Shown one piece after another: positions 33,991 to 42,904 of a stretch of 64,000 bases of DNA (positions are counted from its first letter, which is position 1; each line of letters starts with the position of its first letter). The notes beneath the pieces are model-generated. The model was given only the letters and a program-made list of their open reading frames with translations, was not told where the DNA came from and searched no databases. Origin of the DNA: UBA940 sp964464465. Its GTDB lineage: Bacteria; Bacteroidota; Bacteroidia; Bacteroidales; Rikenellaceae. Both the position numbers and the translations under genes were made by a program. The DNA is taken from NCBI GenBank assembly GCA_964464465.1, contig CAYXGF010000003.1, positions 1-64,000 of the forward strand, given 5' to 3'.

Positions 33991-34894
33991 CGTTGTCAAG
34001 CATTTTGAGATAACTTTCATAACGCGACACCGATACCAGTCCCTCCTGCACGGCGCTTGTCACGGCGCAGTCCGGTTCGTGCGTGTGGGTGCAGTTGTTG
34101 TAGGCGCATCTGCCGGCGTGACGCATGAAGTCGGGAAAGTAGCGGGCCAGTTCGCAGGCGTCTATATCCATCAGACCGAATCCCTTGATGCCCGGCGTGT
34201 CTATTATGCGTCCGTCGCCGGTGCAGTACATGCGGGCGAATGTCGTGGTGTGCATCCCCTTGTGATGCGAGCGGGATATGCTGCCTGTTCTGATGTCCAG
34301 CCCGGGGGCAATGGCCTTCACGAGCGAGGATTTGCCCACTCCGGAGTTTCCGGCAAGCAGCGTCGTGCGTCCGCGCAGCATGGCGGCGAACTCGCCGACT
34401 CCCTCCCCGGTCAGGGCCGAGAGCTGAATCACCCGGTATCCGGCGCCGGTGTATGTGTCGAGAAATTCATCCAGTTCGGCCGGCGTCTCGCGCGCCAGGT
34501 CTATTTTGCCGAGCACTATCACCGGTGGCACTCCGTATGCCTCGCACGTGACAAGAAACCGGTCGATGAACTCGCGGCTCGTGACGGGCGAGTGCAGTGT
34601 GGCCACTATCGCTGCGGTGTCGAGGTTGGCCGCGATGATGTGCGACTCTTTCGACAGATTGGACGCGCGGCGCAGGATGTAGTTGTCGCGCGGAAAAATA
34701 TCCGTTATCGCGTATTGTCCGTCCTGCTGCGCCTCCCATCGTACGCGGTCGCCTACGGCCACGGGGTTTGTGCTTCGGGCGCCGCGCAGCCTCAGCCGCC
34801 CCCTTATCCGGCATCTTATCTGCGCTCCGTCTTCGGCGAGAAGGGAGTACCAGCTGCCCGTGCTCTCGATTACTGTCGCATTGCCTTGTTTCAT
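33974..34894 (-). CDS. rsgA: Ribosome biogenesis GTPase RsgA
   Basis: Circularly permuted GTPase assisting late 30S maturation. The 306-residue protein has an N-terminal OB fold, then G4 (VLGKIDLA), G1 (LLAGNSGVGKSSLVKA) and G3 (DTPGIKGFGL) in the permuted order, and the C-terminal zinc site CAYNNCTHTHEPDCAV. It overlaps cvpA by 4 nt and trmH by 17 nt, so the three genes form a compact minus-strand unit. Confidence 0.96.
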   Translation of the reverse strand: MKQGNATVIESTGSWYSLLAEDGAQIRCRIRGRLRLRGARSTNPVAVGDRVRWEAQQDGQYAITDIFPRDNYILRRASNLSKESHIIAANLDTAAIVATLHSPVTSREFIDRFLVTCEAYGVPPVIVLGKIDLARETPAELDEFLDTYTGAGYRVIQLSALTGEGVGEFAAMLRGRTTLLAGNSGVGKSSLVKAIAPGLDIRTGSISRSHHKGMHTTTFARMYCTGDGRIIDTPGIKGFGLMDIDACELARYFPDFMRHAGRCAYNNCTHTHEPDCAVTSAVQEGLVSVSRYESYLKMLDNDDKYR

Positions 34895-35406
34895 GACTGG
34901 TGGTTATGCGTATTGTTGTCGTTCAGTATTATTTTGCCGGCCGATTCGAGGTATGGAAAGACCGTACCGGATATTCGCACTACCGGTCCGTAGAGCCTGG
35001 ATTGCTGTGCGGCACTCTCTTTGATGATGTTGTTTGAGGAGTCGATGCCTGACAGCCATATCAGTATGACGCCTGTGACAAGAGCGGCTTTGAGAGCGGA
35101 GAACACCACGCCCAGCAGCGTGTCGAATATACCCAGCCCGGCTATTTTGAAGAGCCCGCGGGTAAGGCGTCCTATTGCCATCATGACGAGCACGGTGAGC
35201 GCGAATACTGCGAAAAAGCCCACGGCAGAGGCCGTGAGTCCTTCCAGTCCGAGCATGCCGCCGGCCCGGGGACCGAGTGCGAAAGCTGCATGTACGCCAG
35301 TCAGCAGCGCGGCTATGCCGATAATCTGCACTATGATTCCTTGTCTGAATCCGTCCCACACTCCGATGAGCAGCGGTACGGCTATTATGATGTCGAGCCA
35401 GTTCAT
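34891..35406 (-). CDS. cvpA: CvpA family membrane protein
   Basis: A 171-residue inner-membrane protein with four hydrophobic segments. The start MNWLDIIIAVPLLIGVWDGFRQG carries the CvpA signature Gly-x-x-x-Gly helix, and GLGIFDTLLGVVFSALKAALVTGVILIWL is the conserved C-terminal pair. CvpA proteins were named from colicin V export and later linked to envelope or bile stress; the mechanism is unclear. It is the first gene of the cvpA-rsgA-trmH unit, divergent from the GH2 gene. Confidence 0.88.
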   Translation of the reverse strand: MNWLDIIIAVPLLIGVWDGFRQGIIVQIIGIAALLTGVHAAFALGPRAGGMLGLEGLTASAVGFFAVFALTVLVMMAIGRLTRGLFKIAGLGIFDTLLGVVFSALKAALVTGVILIWLSGIDSSNNIIKESAAQQSRLYGPVVRISGTVFPYLESAGKIILNDNNTHNHQS

Positions 35407-35453
35407 TCGTCTATTTAATCCTACGAAAATAAGGATAATTTTTCATTTATTTT

Positions 35454-35461
35454 TAACTTTG
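35454..35461 (+). promoter_or_regulatory. -7 box for the GH2-family gene
   Basis: TAACTTTG, a full TAnnTTTG match, 54 nt upstream of the ATG. No convincing -33 box was found. Confidence 0.5.
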
Positions 35462-35514
35462 TGGCAAATCGGACGAAATAGGTTTAAGATTCGTTGTTTT
35501 TAGATGATTTTACG

Positions 35515-37530
35515 ATGAAACGTCATATCGCTATAATTCTTTTTGTTGTCAGTGTAGTCAGCCTGTCGGCCCGCGAGGTGGTAACCATCAACCGCGACTG
35601 GAAATTCTTTACCAACAGCGAGACGAGCAGCGACAAATCCATGCTTGTCGATTTGCCGCATACGTGGAACAACGATGCCCTGAGCGGCCGGCGCGATTAT
35701 TTCCGCGGCATAGGCAACTATCTGAAAAGCGTCGACATCCCCTCCTCGTGGGAGGGCCGGCGGGTGTTCCTGCTTGTCGAAGGCTCGTCCACCGTCACCG
35801 ACATCATGCTCAACGGCAGGCATATCTGCGAGCACCGCGGGGCGAGCACGGCTTTCTCGTGCGAGATAACCGATGCGCTGCGTTACGGCGCCGGGAATGT
35901 GTTCTGGATAATGGTCAACAACTCGCCGCGCATGGATATACTCCCGACGGCAGGCGAGGCCAATGTCTACGGCGGAATATATCGGGGTATAAAACTCATC
36001 GTTACGGACGACGTTGCGTTCAGCCCTCTGGAAGATGCCTCGCAGGGCGTTTACATACAGACTTCGGACGTCACGCGCCGAAGGGTCGAAGGCCGGGCGG
36101 TGGTGAATGTCACCTCGCGGAAAGGCATTCCGCAGGACAGCTATCTGAGAATGCGTCTTGTGGACGGCAACGGCTCCATATCGTTGCAGAGCGTGGCCGA
36201 CATAGCGGCCGGTACGCGCGGCAGCTGGCATGTCGAGCTTCCTTTCGTATTGGAGAATCCGCAGTTGTGGGACGGGGTGAGGAATCCGTATCTGTACAGG
36301 GCCGAGTTCTCGCTCGTTTCGGGATCCACGGTTCTGGATTCCGTGACCTTCGATACCGGATTCCGCAGCTACGAGGTGACCGACAGCGGATTCGTGCTCA
36401 ACGGCCGAAAGTATCCGGTGCGAGGAGTGGTGATGCACAAGGACAGGGTCATGGTCGGCCCTGCGGTCACACCGATGCAGATAGAGGAGGATTTCAACAT
36501 AGTGACGGAGATGGGGGCCAATGCCGTGAGGGTGGCCGGAGGACGTCATGCCGATTATTTCTATGACCTGTGCGACCAGGCCGGCGTGATAGTATGGACC
36601 GACTTGCCGTTTACCGGAGCCACGTACTATACCGACAAGGCATTCATAAACTCTCGCAGTTTCAAGGAGAACGGGCGGCAGCAGCTGCGCGAGATGATTA
36701 ATCAGCTCTACAATCATCCGTCCATATTCTTCTGGGGACTGTTCTCGGATGTCTCCTACCGCGGCGACGATCCGGTGCCATATATCACGGAGCTGGACTC
36801 CGTCGCGCACGGAATGGACCCTTCGCGCAGGACCATTGCGGCGAGCAATCAGGACGGCGGAATAAACAATATCACTGATTTGATTGTTTTCGACCATTCG
36901 TTCGGCTGGTCGGAGGGATTGCCGGACGACATTCTTGTCTGGAAGGAGATGATGAGGCGTAAATGGAGCACACTGAAATACGGCCTGAGCTATGCCGCCG
37001 GCGGTTCCGTTTTCCAGCAGGACGAGACGCTTGCCCGTCCGGTGATGCTCAGCAACCGTCATCCGGAGGGGTGGCACACATATTTTCACGAGCGGTATTT
37101 CCTGAATGCGGCGTGCGACTCCACGATATGGGGAGTCTGGGTGGGCAACATGTTCGATTTCGGCGCTGTCGGCCGGCAGTGGGGCGACGGCAAGGGTACG
37201 AACGATTACGGACTGGTGACGTTCGACCGCAAGGACCGCAAGGATGCCTATTATCTGTACAAGGCCAACTGGAATGAATCCGAACCGTTCATATATATTG
37301 CGGAAAAACGCCGCGATACGCGTTCATCGACCGTGCAGACGGTGAAGGTATATTCCAATCAGGCGGAGGTGGAACTGCTTGTCAATAACAAGAGCGCAGG
37401 AACGAGAACCGGCGAGCACGGAGTGTTCATATGGGAGGACGTGGAGCTTCGCGGCGGAATAAACCGTCTGGAAGCGCGTTCCGGATGGGCTTCCGACAAG
37501 ACCGTCTTGAATGTCGTTCAGGGCAGATAG
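35515..37530 (+). CDS. GH2-family glycoside hydrolase homologue, probably catalytically inactive
   Basis: A 671-residue secreted protein with a signal peptide (cut near LSA-REV, ATG at 35515) and GH2 architecture: jelly-roll sugar-binding domain, Ig-like linker, then a TIM barrel from about residue 300. The usual acid/base NE is missing: NHPSIFFWGL is followed by FSDV, so Asp 412 replaces Glu. The nucleophile motif normally reading like SEYGAGAS is LSYAAGGS here, with Ser 492 in place of Glu. Other landmarks (MHKDRVMVGPAV, ANAVRVAGGRHADYFYDLCD) are intact. It may be a sugar-binding pseudoenzyme or use altered chemistry. Confidence 0.85.
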   Translation: MKRHIAIILFVVSVVSLSAREVVTINRDWKFFTNSETSSDKSMLVDLPHTWNNDALSGRRDYFRGIGNYLKSVDIPSSWEGRRVFLLVEGSSTVTDIMLNGRHICEHRGASTAFSCEITDALRYGAGNVFWIMVNNSPRMDILPTAGEANVYGGIYRGIKLIVTDDVAFSPLEDASQGVYIQTSDVTRRRVEGRAVVNVTSRKGIPQDSYLRMRLVDGNGSISLQSVADIAAGTRGSWHVELPFVLENPQLWDGVRNPYLYRAEFSLVSGSTVLDSVTFDTGFRSYEVTDSGFVLNGRKYPVRGVVMHKDRVMVGPAVTPMQIEEDFNIVTEMGANAVRVAGGRHADYFYDLCDQAGVIVWTDLPFTGATYYTDKAFINSRSFKENGRQQLREMINQLYNHPSIFFWGLFSDVSYRGDDPVPYITELDSVAHGMDPSRRTIAASNQDGGINNITDLIVFDHSFGWSEGLPDDILVWKEMMRRKWSTLKYGLSYAAGGSVFQQDETLARPVMLSNRHPEGWHTYFHERYFLNAACDSTIWGVWVGNMFDFGAVGRQWGDGKGTNDYGLVTFDRKDRKDAYYLYKANWNESEPFIYIAEKRRDTRSSTVQTVKVYSNQAEVELLVNNKSAGTRTGEHGVFIWEDVELRGGINRLEARSGWASDKTVLNVVQGR

Positions 37531-37587
37531 GTCTGTGCCGACCGGGGTCCGGGGTTCTGCCTCCGCCGGTTGAGTCCGGATGACGGT

Positions 37588-38214
37588 TCAGATGCTGGCT
37601 GCCAATGCGGATGGCGGAATCTGTTCGATGTATTGTCTGCTGAGCGGCCCTTCCGAAAAAATCAAATCCAGAATAGACATGTTTGCGGCGAACGGCATTC
37701 TGTCGCTGAACACCTGCGTGTAGGGCGGCAGCATGTCAGGGTAGCAGAGAGTCTGCGCTTTCTTGTCCCGGAGGTCGACAAGGCCGGGGGCGGGGGAGAT
37801 GTATCCGTCCGAGAGTCCGGCCTCTTTGTCACTGCCCAGTATCTTTAAGACCGTGTGCGTGTATTCCAGGTTCAAGTCTATGAGGAAATCGAATCTGCGG
37901 GTGTAGAAGGGTTCGAATGCGGATTCGTAGAAGTCGAAATACGGCGAGTTGCGGTAGGCCGACACTATCGAGTTCCAGTGTCTGTGCTGCCAGCGTTTGG
38001 AGTAGTCGATTCTTACGTCGCGCGTGAGCATGCGGCTGCCGCGGCCGCAGACGTTGACGCTGAGTGTGAGCACACCTGCGGCGCAGACTATGCTCTGCCT
38101 GTTGCGCATGCTCTGTTTCACCCAGTTCTCGTGCACGTCGATTATGCAGTGCTCTCTCAGGAGACGGGCGTAGTAGCCGATGTCTCCGGCATATGTTATC
38201 GGCAGTATCGTCAT
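37588..38214 (-). CDS. WbqC family protein
   Basis: A 208-residue protein of the WbqC family, often found in or near lipopolysaccharide and sugar-nucleotide gene clusters, though no glycosyl gene is nearby. Motifs include the N-terminal LPITYAGDIGYYARLL, the basic WVKQSMRNRQSIVCAAGV block and RDVRIDYSKRWQHRHWNSIVSAYRNSPYFD, which is the typical WbqC helical core. The catalytic role is unknown. It overlaps the stop of ispG by 4 nt and is convergent with the GH2-family gene. Confidence 0.88.
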   Translation of the reverse strand: MTILPITYAGDIGYYARLLREHCIIDVHENWVKQSMRNRQSIVCAAGVLTLSVNVCGRGSRMLTRDVRIDYSKRWQHRHWNSIVSAYRNSPYFDFYESAFEPFYTRRFDFLIDLNLEYTHTVLKILGSDKEAGLSDGYISPAPGLVDLRDKKAQTLCYPDMLPPYTQVFSDRMPFAANMSILDLIFSEGPLSRQYIEQIPPSALAASI

Positions 38215-39779
38215 AGGGCTGGTTCGACCCAGCGGCCGTCTTTTTTGAGCAGCGCGACCAGACAGTCGAGTGCCCGTTCCTGTTCGATTCCTTTGAGGAT
38301 GACCTCCGTGCCGCGGTACAGCGTTATGCGTCCCGGTCCGGCACCGACGTATCCGTAATCCGCGTCAGCCATTTCGCCGGGGCCGTTGACTATGCAGCCC
38401 ATGACGCCTATTTTCAGACCGGGAATATGTCCTGTGCGGCGTTTGATACGTTCCAGCGTGTTTTCCAAATCGTACAGCGTGCGGCCGCATCCCGGGCAGG
38501 CTATGTACTCCGTGCGGGACATGCGTACGCGGGCGGCTTGAAGTATGGACAGCGATATCTCGTCGATGACGCTCTGCTCTACGCTGTCGCATTCCAGATA
38601 CATTCCGTCGGCGAGCCCGTCCAGAAACATGACGCCGAAATCCGCCGCTGCCATGACAGCCAGACGCTGAGGATCGGAGCAGCTGTACCGGCGGTGTATG
38701 ATGACCGGCCTCATGTCGCCTGCCGCACTCATGTTGAGTATGGCCGAGCGCCATTCGGCTATCGGATTCTCTGTGACTGCGCCCGCAACCACTATCCTGT
38801 CGCCCAGCACGGCGCGTTGCGCGGCTGTCAGCTCGGAATATATCGCCGGTGTGCCGCCACCGCCGATGCCTTCTGTCGCGCGGCTTGCGCGCGGCCTGTA
38901 TTCGTAGGCCGAGAACAGCGCCGGGTCTTTCACCTGCGAAATCTCCTCATGGCCCGCTCGTGCGGCGAAGTATTCGGTAAGCATGAGCGCTACCGGAATC
39001 TCGTTTTCGGGAGCCTCGGTGAGCGAGACGCGTATCGTGTCGCCTATTCCGTCGGCCAGCAGCGCACCTATGCCCACGGCTGACTTGATGCGTCCGTCCA
39101 GACCGTTTCCGGCCTCGGTGACTCCGAGATGCAGCGGGTAGTCCATCCCCCGCTTGTTCATCTCCTTGACCAGCAGCCGGTAGGCGTGTACCATCACGCG
39201 GGTGTTGCTCGATTTCATCGAAACCACCACCTGGTCGAAGTCGCGTCTGCGGCACTGTTCCAGAAACTCCATTGCCGAGGCGACCATTCCCTGCGGCGTA
39301 TCGCCGTAGAGGGCTGTCATGCGCTCGGACAGCGAACCGTGGTTGACCCCTATGCGGAGCGCAGTGCCGTGAGCCCTGCATTTTTCAATCAGAAGGTCGA
39401 ACTCCCCGCCCGCATCGTTGTAGTTGCCGGGGTTTATCCGGACCTTCTCGACAGCCTCTGCGGCAATCGACGCCACGGAAGGCAGAAAATGTATGTCGGC
39501 CACAAGAGCCACGTCGTCGGTTGTCCGGTACAGCTGCCGGTGTATCTCTTTCAGGTTTTCGGCCTGCCTGCGCCCCTGTGCCGTGAGTCTTACGATGCGG
39601 CCTCCGGCGCGGTGTATGCGGAGTATCTGGTCGACCGACGCGGAGGTGTCGAGCGTCGAGGTAGAGGTCATGGACTGTACGGCGACGGGGTTGCCGGCGC
39701 CTATTTCGATGCGGCCGATTCTTACCGCCGAAGTGTGGCGGCGGCGGTACCGCGTGAGTGATTCGCAAAATCCGGGCAT
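38211..39779 (-). CDS. ispG: (E)-4-hydroxy-3-methylbut-2-enyl-diphosphate synthase (long form)
   Basis: Iron-sulfur enzyme converting MEcPP to HMBPP in the non-mevalonate isoprenoid pathway. The start at 39779 gives 522 residues, against roughly 370 in the short bacterial form, because of the insertion domain typical of Bacteroidota and plant enzymes. The N-terminal TIM barrel has PVAVQSMTSTSTLDT and RINPGNY; the C-terminal cluster domain has CPGCGRTLYD and MGCIVNGPGEM with the cluster-binding cysteines. A minus-strand TATATTTG lies at 39804-39811. wbqC follows with a 4-nt overlap. Confidence 0.95.
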   Translation of the reverse strand: MPGFCESLTRYRRRHTSAVRIGRIEIGAGNPVAVQSMTSTSTLDTSASVDQILRIHRAGGRIVRLTAQGRRQAENLKEIHRQLYRTTDDVALVADIHFLPSVASIAAEAVEKVRINPGNYNDAGGEFDLLIEKCRAHGTALRIGVNHGSLSERMTALYGDTPQGMVASAMEFLEQCRRRDFDQVVVSMKSSNTRVMVHAYRLLVKEMNKRGMDYPLHLGVTEAGNGLDGRIKSAVGIGALLADGIGDTIRVSLTEAPENEIPVALMLTEYFAARAGHEEISQVKDPALFSAYEYRPRASRATEGIGGGGTPAIYSELTAAQRAVLGDRIVVAGAVTENPIAEWRSAILNMSAAGDMRPVIIHRRYSCSDPQRLAVMAAADFGVMFLDGLADGMYLECDSVEQSVIDEISLSILQAARVRMSRTEYIACPGCGRTLYDLENTLERIKRRTGHIPGLKIGVMGCIVNGPGEMADADYGYVGAGPGRITLYRGTEVILKGIEQERALDCLVALLKKDGRWVEPAL

Positions 39780-39822
39780 AATCTTGTAGTGCGTATTATC
39801 ACGCAAATATACGTTTTTTTCA

Positions 39823-39830
39823 TAACTTTG
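39823..39830 (+). promoter_or_regulatory. recG -7 box
   Basis: TAACTTTG, a full TAnnTTTG match, 13 nt before the recG ATG. It interlocks with the minus-strand ispG box at 39804-39811. Confidence 0.5.
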
Positions 39831-39842
39831 AGGCGATAAATC

Positions 39843-41972
39843 ATGAGTATGGATTCCGACATAAGATTTCTCGATTCCGACATCAAGTATCTGCACGGAG
39901 TCGGAGCTGCGCGGGCGGCTATGCTTGCCCGCGAGCTGGGAATCTCTACGTTCTCGGATTTGCTTTACTACTTCCCGTTCCGGTACATCGACCGTTCGCG
40001 TATCTACCGCATATCCGAACTCACCGAGCAGATGAGCGGCTCCTATGTCCAGCTGCGCGTGCGCGTGCTGTCTAAGAATTTTGCCGGAGAAGGCCGCCGG
40101 CAGCGTCTCTGCGTGACGGTCTCCGACGGGGCCTCGACAGCCGAACTGGTGTGGTTCCAGGGTGCGCAGTGGATTGAGAAGCGTCTTGAAACGGGTCGTG
40201 AGTATGTCGTTTTCGGACGGCCTAACTTCTATCGCGGGATGCTCAGCATGGTGCATCCGGAGGTTGAGTCTACGCTTTCCGCGTCGGAGCGCCCTGCCGC
40301 CATGTTGCAGGGTGTGTACGGCACCACCGAGAAACTGACATCCATGCAGCTCGGCACCAAGGGCATTTACGGTTTGCAGGCCTCGCTGTGGAAGATTGCG
40401 CAGCCGCATATCGTCGAGACGCTGCCGGACGCCATACGTGAGGAGTTCGGCCTTATAACTCTGCGCCAGGCTCTGTACAACATACATTTTCCGCAGAACC
40501 ACGATTTGCTCCGCCGGGCCGAATACAGGCTAAAATTCGACGAGCTGCTCGGCATTCAGCTCGGCATAATGTCCCGCCGTTGCACGCGCAAGACATCTGC
40601 CGTGGGTTTCATGTTCAACCGTGTGGGAGACAAGTTCGGCACGTTCTACAACGAGCGGCTTCCCTTTCCGCTGACCGGAGCCCAGAAACGCGTGGTGCGG
40701 GAGATTCGGAGCGATACGGTTTCGGGGCACCAGATGAACCGCCTGTTGCAGGGGGATGTCGGAAGCGGCAAGACACTGGTGGCGCTTCTGAGCATGCTGC
40801 TTGCCGCCGACAACGGTTTTCAGTCGTGCATGATGGCGCCGACGGAGATTCTTGCCCGGCAGCATTACGCCTCGATAAAACGGATGCTGGGCGAGAGCGA
40901 CGTTACCGTCGACGTGCTTACCGGTGCCACCCGAACGGCGGAGCGGCGGCAGATACTGGAACGTGCGGCGGCCGGACAGACGGATATACTGATAGGCACG
41001 CATGCTCTTATAGAGGACAGGGTGCGCTTTGCCGACCTCGGGCTTGTGGTGATAGACGAGCAGCACAGGTTCGGGGTAGAGCAGCGGGCGAGGCTGTGGA
41101 CCAAGAATGAGCGTCCGCCGCACATACTCGTCATGACGGCTACGCCTATTCCGCGGACGCTGGCCATGACGCTTTACGGCGATCTGGATGTGTCGGTGAT
41201 AGATGAGTTGCCGCCGGGACGTCAGCCGGTCAAAACGCTTCATCAGAGTGATGCGGCGCGTCCTTCGCTCTACTCCTTCATGCGTCGGGAGATTGCCTCC
41301 GGAAGGCAGGTATATGTTGTATATCCTCTCATCAAGGAGTCCGAGAAAATGGACTACAAGGATTTGGAGGCGGGTTACGAGAGTATCGTGGCGCAGTTTC
41401 CGGAGCCGCAGTACAGGACCGTCATGGTGCATGGCAAGATGAAGCCGGACGAGAAGCAGAGGGTGATGGAGGAGTTCAAGCGCGGAGAGGCCGACATAAT
41501 GGTCGCTACCTCGGTTATCGAGGTCGGGGTCGATGTTCCGAACGCCACGGTGATGGTCATAGAGAGCGCCGAGCGGTTCGGCCTTTCGCAGCTGCATCAG
41601 CTTCGCGGACGTGTAGGCCGCGGCACGGGGCAGTCCTATTGCGTGCTTATGAGCGGCAGCAAGCTGTCGTCGGATGCCCGCAAGAGGCTCGATGCTATGG
41701 TCGAGACATCCGACGGATTCAGACTCTCGGAGCTCGATATGAAGCTGCGCGGCTCGGGCGATTTGAGCGGTACGCAGCAAAGCGGTATGGCGTTTGTTCT
41801 GAAAATAGCCAATCTGAGCAAGGATGCGGCCATAATAGAGATTACGCGCAGTCTGGCCGGGCGGGTGCTGGATGCCGACCCGAGGTTGGAGACGCCCGCA
41901 TACGGATTGCTCAGGCTGTTGAAGAGCCGATACGAAAATTCCGCCGGCCGTGATTTCAGTATGATTTCGTGA
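39843..41972 (+). CDS. recG: ATP-dependent DNA helicase RecG
   Basis: Branch-migration helicase that remodels stalled forks and recombination intermediates. The 709-residue protein has an N-terminal wedge/OB domain (about 60-180), then helicase motifs: Q/I (LTGAQKRVVREIRSD, GDVGSGKT), Ia (MMAPTEILARQHY), II (VVIDEQHRFGVEQR), III (VMTATPIPRTLAM), and IV-VI with HGKMKPDEKQRVMEEF, TSVIEVGVDVPNA and HQLRGRVGRG. The start at 39843 could equally be two codons later. The downstream DUF3108 gene starts 5 nt after its stop. Confidence 0.96.
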   Translation: MSMDSDIRFLDSDIKYLHGVGAARAAMLARELGISTFSDLLYYFPFRYIDRSRIYRISELTEQMSGSYVQLRVRVLSKNFAGEGRRQRLCVTVSDGASTAELVWFQGAQWIEKRLETGREYVVFGRPNFYRGMLSMVHPEVESTLSASERPAAMLQGVYGTTEKLTSMQLGTKGIYGLQASLWKIAQPHIVETLPDAIREEFGLITLRQALYNIHFPQNHDLLRRAEYRLKFDELLGIQLGIMSRRCTRKTSAVGFMFNRVGDKFGTFYNERLPFPLTGAQKRVVREIRSDTVSGHQMNRLLQGDVGSGKTLVALLSMLLAADNGFQSCMMAPTEILARQHYASIKRMLGESDVTVDVLTGATRTAERRQILERAAAGQTDILIGTHALIEDRVRFADLGLVVIDEQHRFGVEQRARLWTKNERPPHILVMTATPIPRTLAMTLYGDLDVSVIDELPPGRQPVKTLHQSDAARPSLYSFMRREIASGRQVYVVYPLIKESEKMDYKDLEAGYESIVAQFPEPQYRTVMVHGKMKPDEKQRVMEEFKRGEADIMVATSVIEVGVDVPNATVMVIESAERFGLSQLHQLRGRVGRGTGQSYCVLMSGSKLSSDARKRLDAMVETSDGFRLSELDMKLRGSGDLSGTQQSGMAFVLKIANLSKDAAIIEITRSLAGRVLDADPRLETPAYGLLRLLKSRYENSAGRDFSMIS

Positions 41973-41977
41973 GGTTT

Positions 41978-42784
41978 ATGAAGAATATATTTTCAACGTT
42001 CGCCGCGGTTCTGTCTTTTGTCGCGGTCTATGCCGGAAGGCCGGTCGCCTTCGCCGACGGGGAGAAGCTCGTATATGCTGTCAGCTACCGGGCGAAGATG
42101 GTTCCCAATACTGTCGTCGGGCGTGCCACGCTCGAATGCGCCGTCGAGACGGACGGGCAGGGAACGGTCTATAAAATAACCGCCAACGGGCGGACGCTGC
42201 CGTTCTTCCGCTGGTTTTTCGATTTGGACGATACGTATGTCAGCCGTATGGACTCCGCAACGCTCAGGCCCGTGTCTCTCGACGTGAGTCTGTCGGAGAA
42301 CGGTTACGGCTTCCGAGCGCGTTATATGTACGACTGGAATGCCGGAGTTATGCGCAGCGTCTACAAGAATAAACGCTGGGCGGAGGAGCGCAGAAAAGAG
42401 CAGAACCTGTCCGCGGACAGCTTCGATGCCGTGGCGCTGTTCTACAATCTGCGGCAGAAGGATTTCGACGGTTTCGGGCCGGGCCAGAGGCATGTGCTGC
42501 ATCTGGTGCTGGAAGATACGGTGCGGACGATAGGGTACAGTTTCCTGGGCCGCGACGAGGTGAAGATACGCGGTCTGGGCCGCTTCGGCGCACTGAAATT
42601 CAGGTGTCAGATTGCCACCTCCTCTGCCGAAAGTTTCGAGGACGGCTCCGAGTTCACGCTCTGGATTTCGGATGACGACAACCGTATTCCGCTGCTTATA
42701 GAATCTCCGGTCAGGGTGGGCAGTGTGCGGGCCGTGCTGCGCGAGTACGACGGTGTGCGGCACCGCCTGGCCTTGAAGGAGTGA
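41978..42784 (+). CDS. DUF3108 family exported protein
   Basis: A 268-residue protein with a signal peptide (MKNIFSTFAAVLSFVAVYAG) and the DUF3108 pattern: GEKLVYAVSYRAKMVPNTVVGRATL near the N-terminus, then many beta strands and the conserved VKIRGLGRFGALKFRCQI and FTLWISDDDNRIPLLIESPV toward the C-terminus. The family is envelope-associated but functionally unassigned. The ATG at 41978 is chosen over a GTG three codons upstream. It follows recG with 5 nt between the genes. Confidence 0.85.
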   Translation: MKNIFSTFAAVLSFVAVYAGRPVAFADGEKLVYAVSYRAKMVPNTVVGRATLECAVETDGQGTVYKITANGRTLPFFRWFFDLDDTYVSRMDSATLRPVSLDVSLSENGYGFRARYMYDWNAGVMRSVYKNKRWAEERRKEQNLSADSFDAVALFYNLRQKDFDGFGPGQRHVLHLVLEDTVRTIGYSFLGRDEVKIRGLGRFGALKFRCQIATSSAESFEDGSEFTLWISDDDNRIPLLIESPVRVGSVRAVLREYDGVRHRLALKE

Positions 42785-42871
42785 CAGGGCTCGAAAATCA
42801 CTTTTACAATAAAAATGGCTCCGGACGGCAAAAATACAGTGCGGACGGTCGTGTTTCTGTGGAAAAGTTAG

Positions 42872-42879
42872 TATTTTTG
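42872..42879 (+). promoter_or_regulatory. -7 box for the TPR protein gene
   Basis: TATTTTTG fits TAnnTTTG and lies 25 nt upstream of the ATG; the -33 region is not convincing. Confidence 0.45.
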
Positions 42880-42904
42880 CCCTAACATGTAAAGAAGTGC
42901 GGTT

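Noticed and set aside
38211..40502. 763-codon version of ispG starting near 40502
   Set aside because: The extra N-terminal 240 codons lie across the divergent recG gene and the shared promoters, with no homology; the family start is at 39779.
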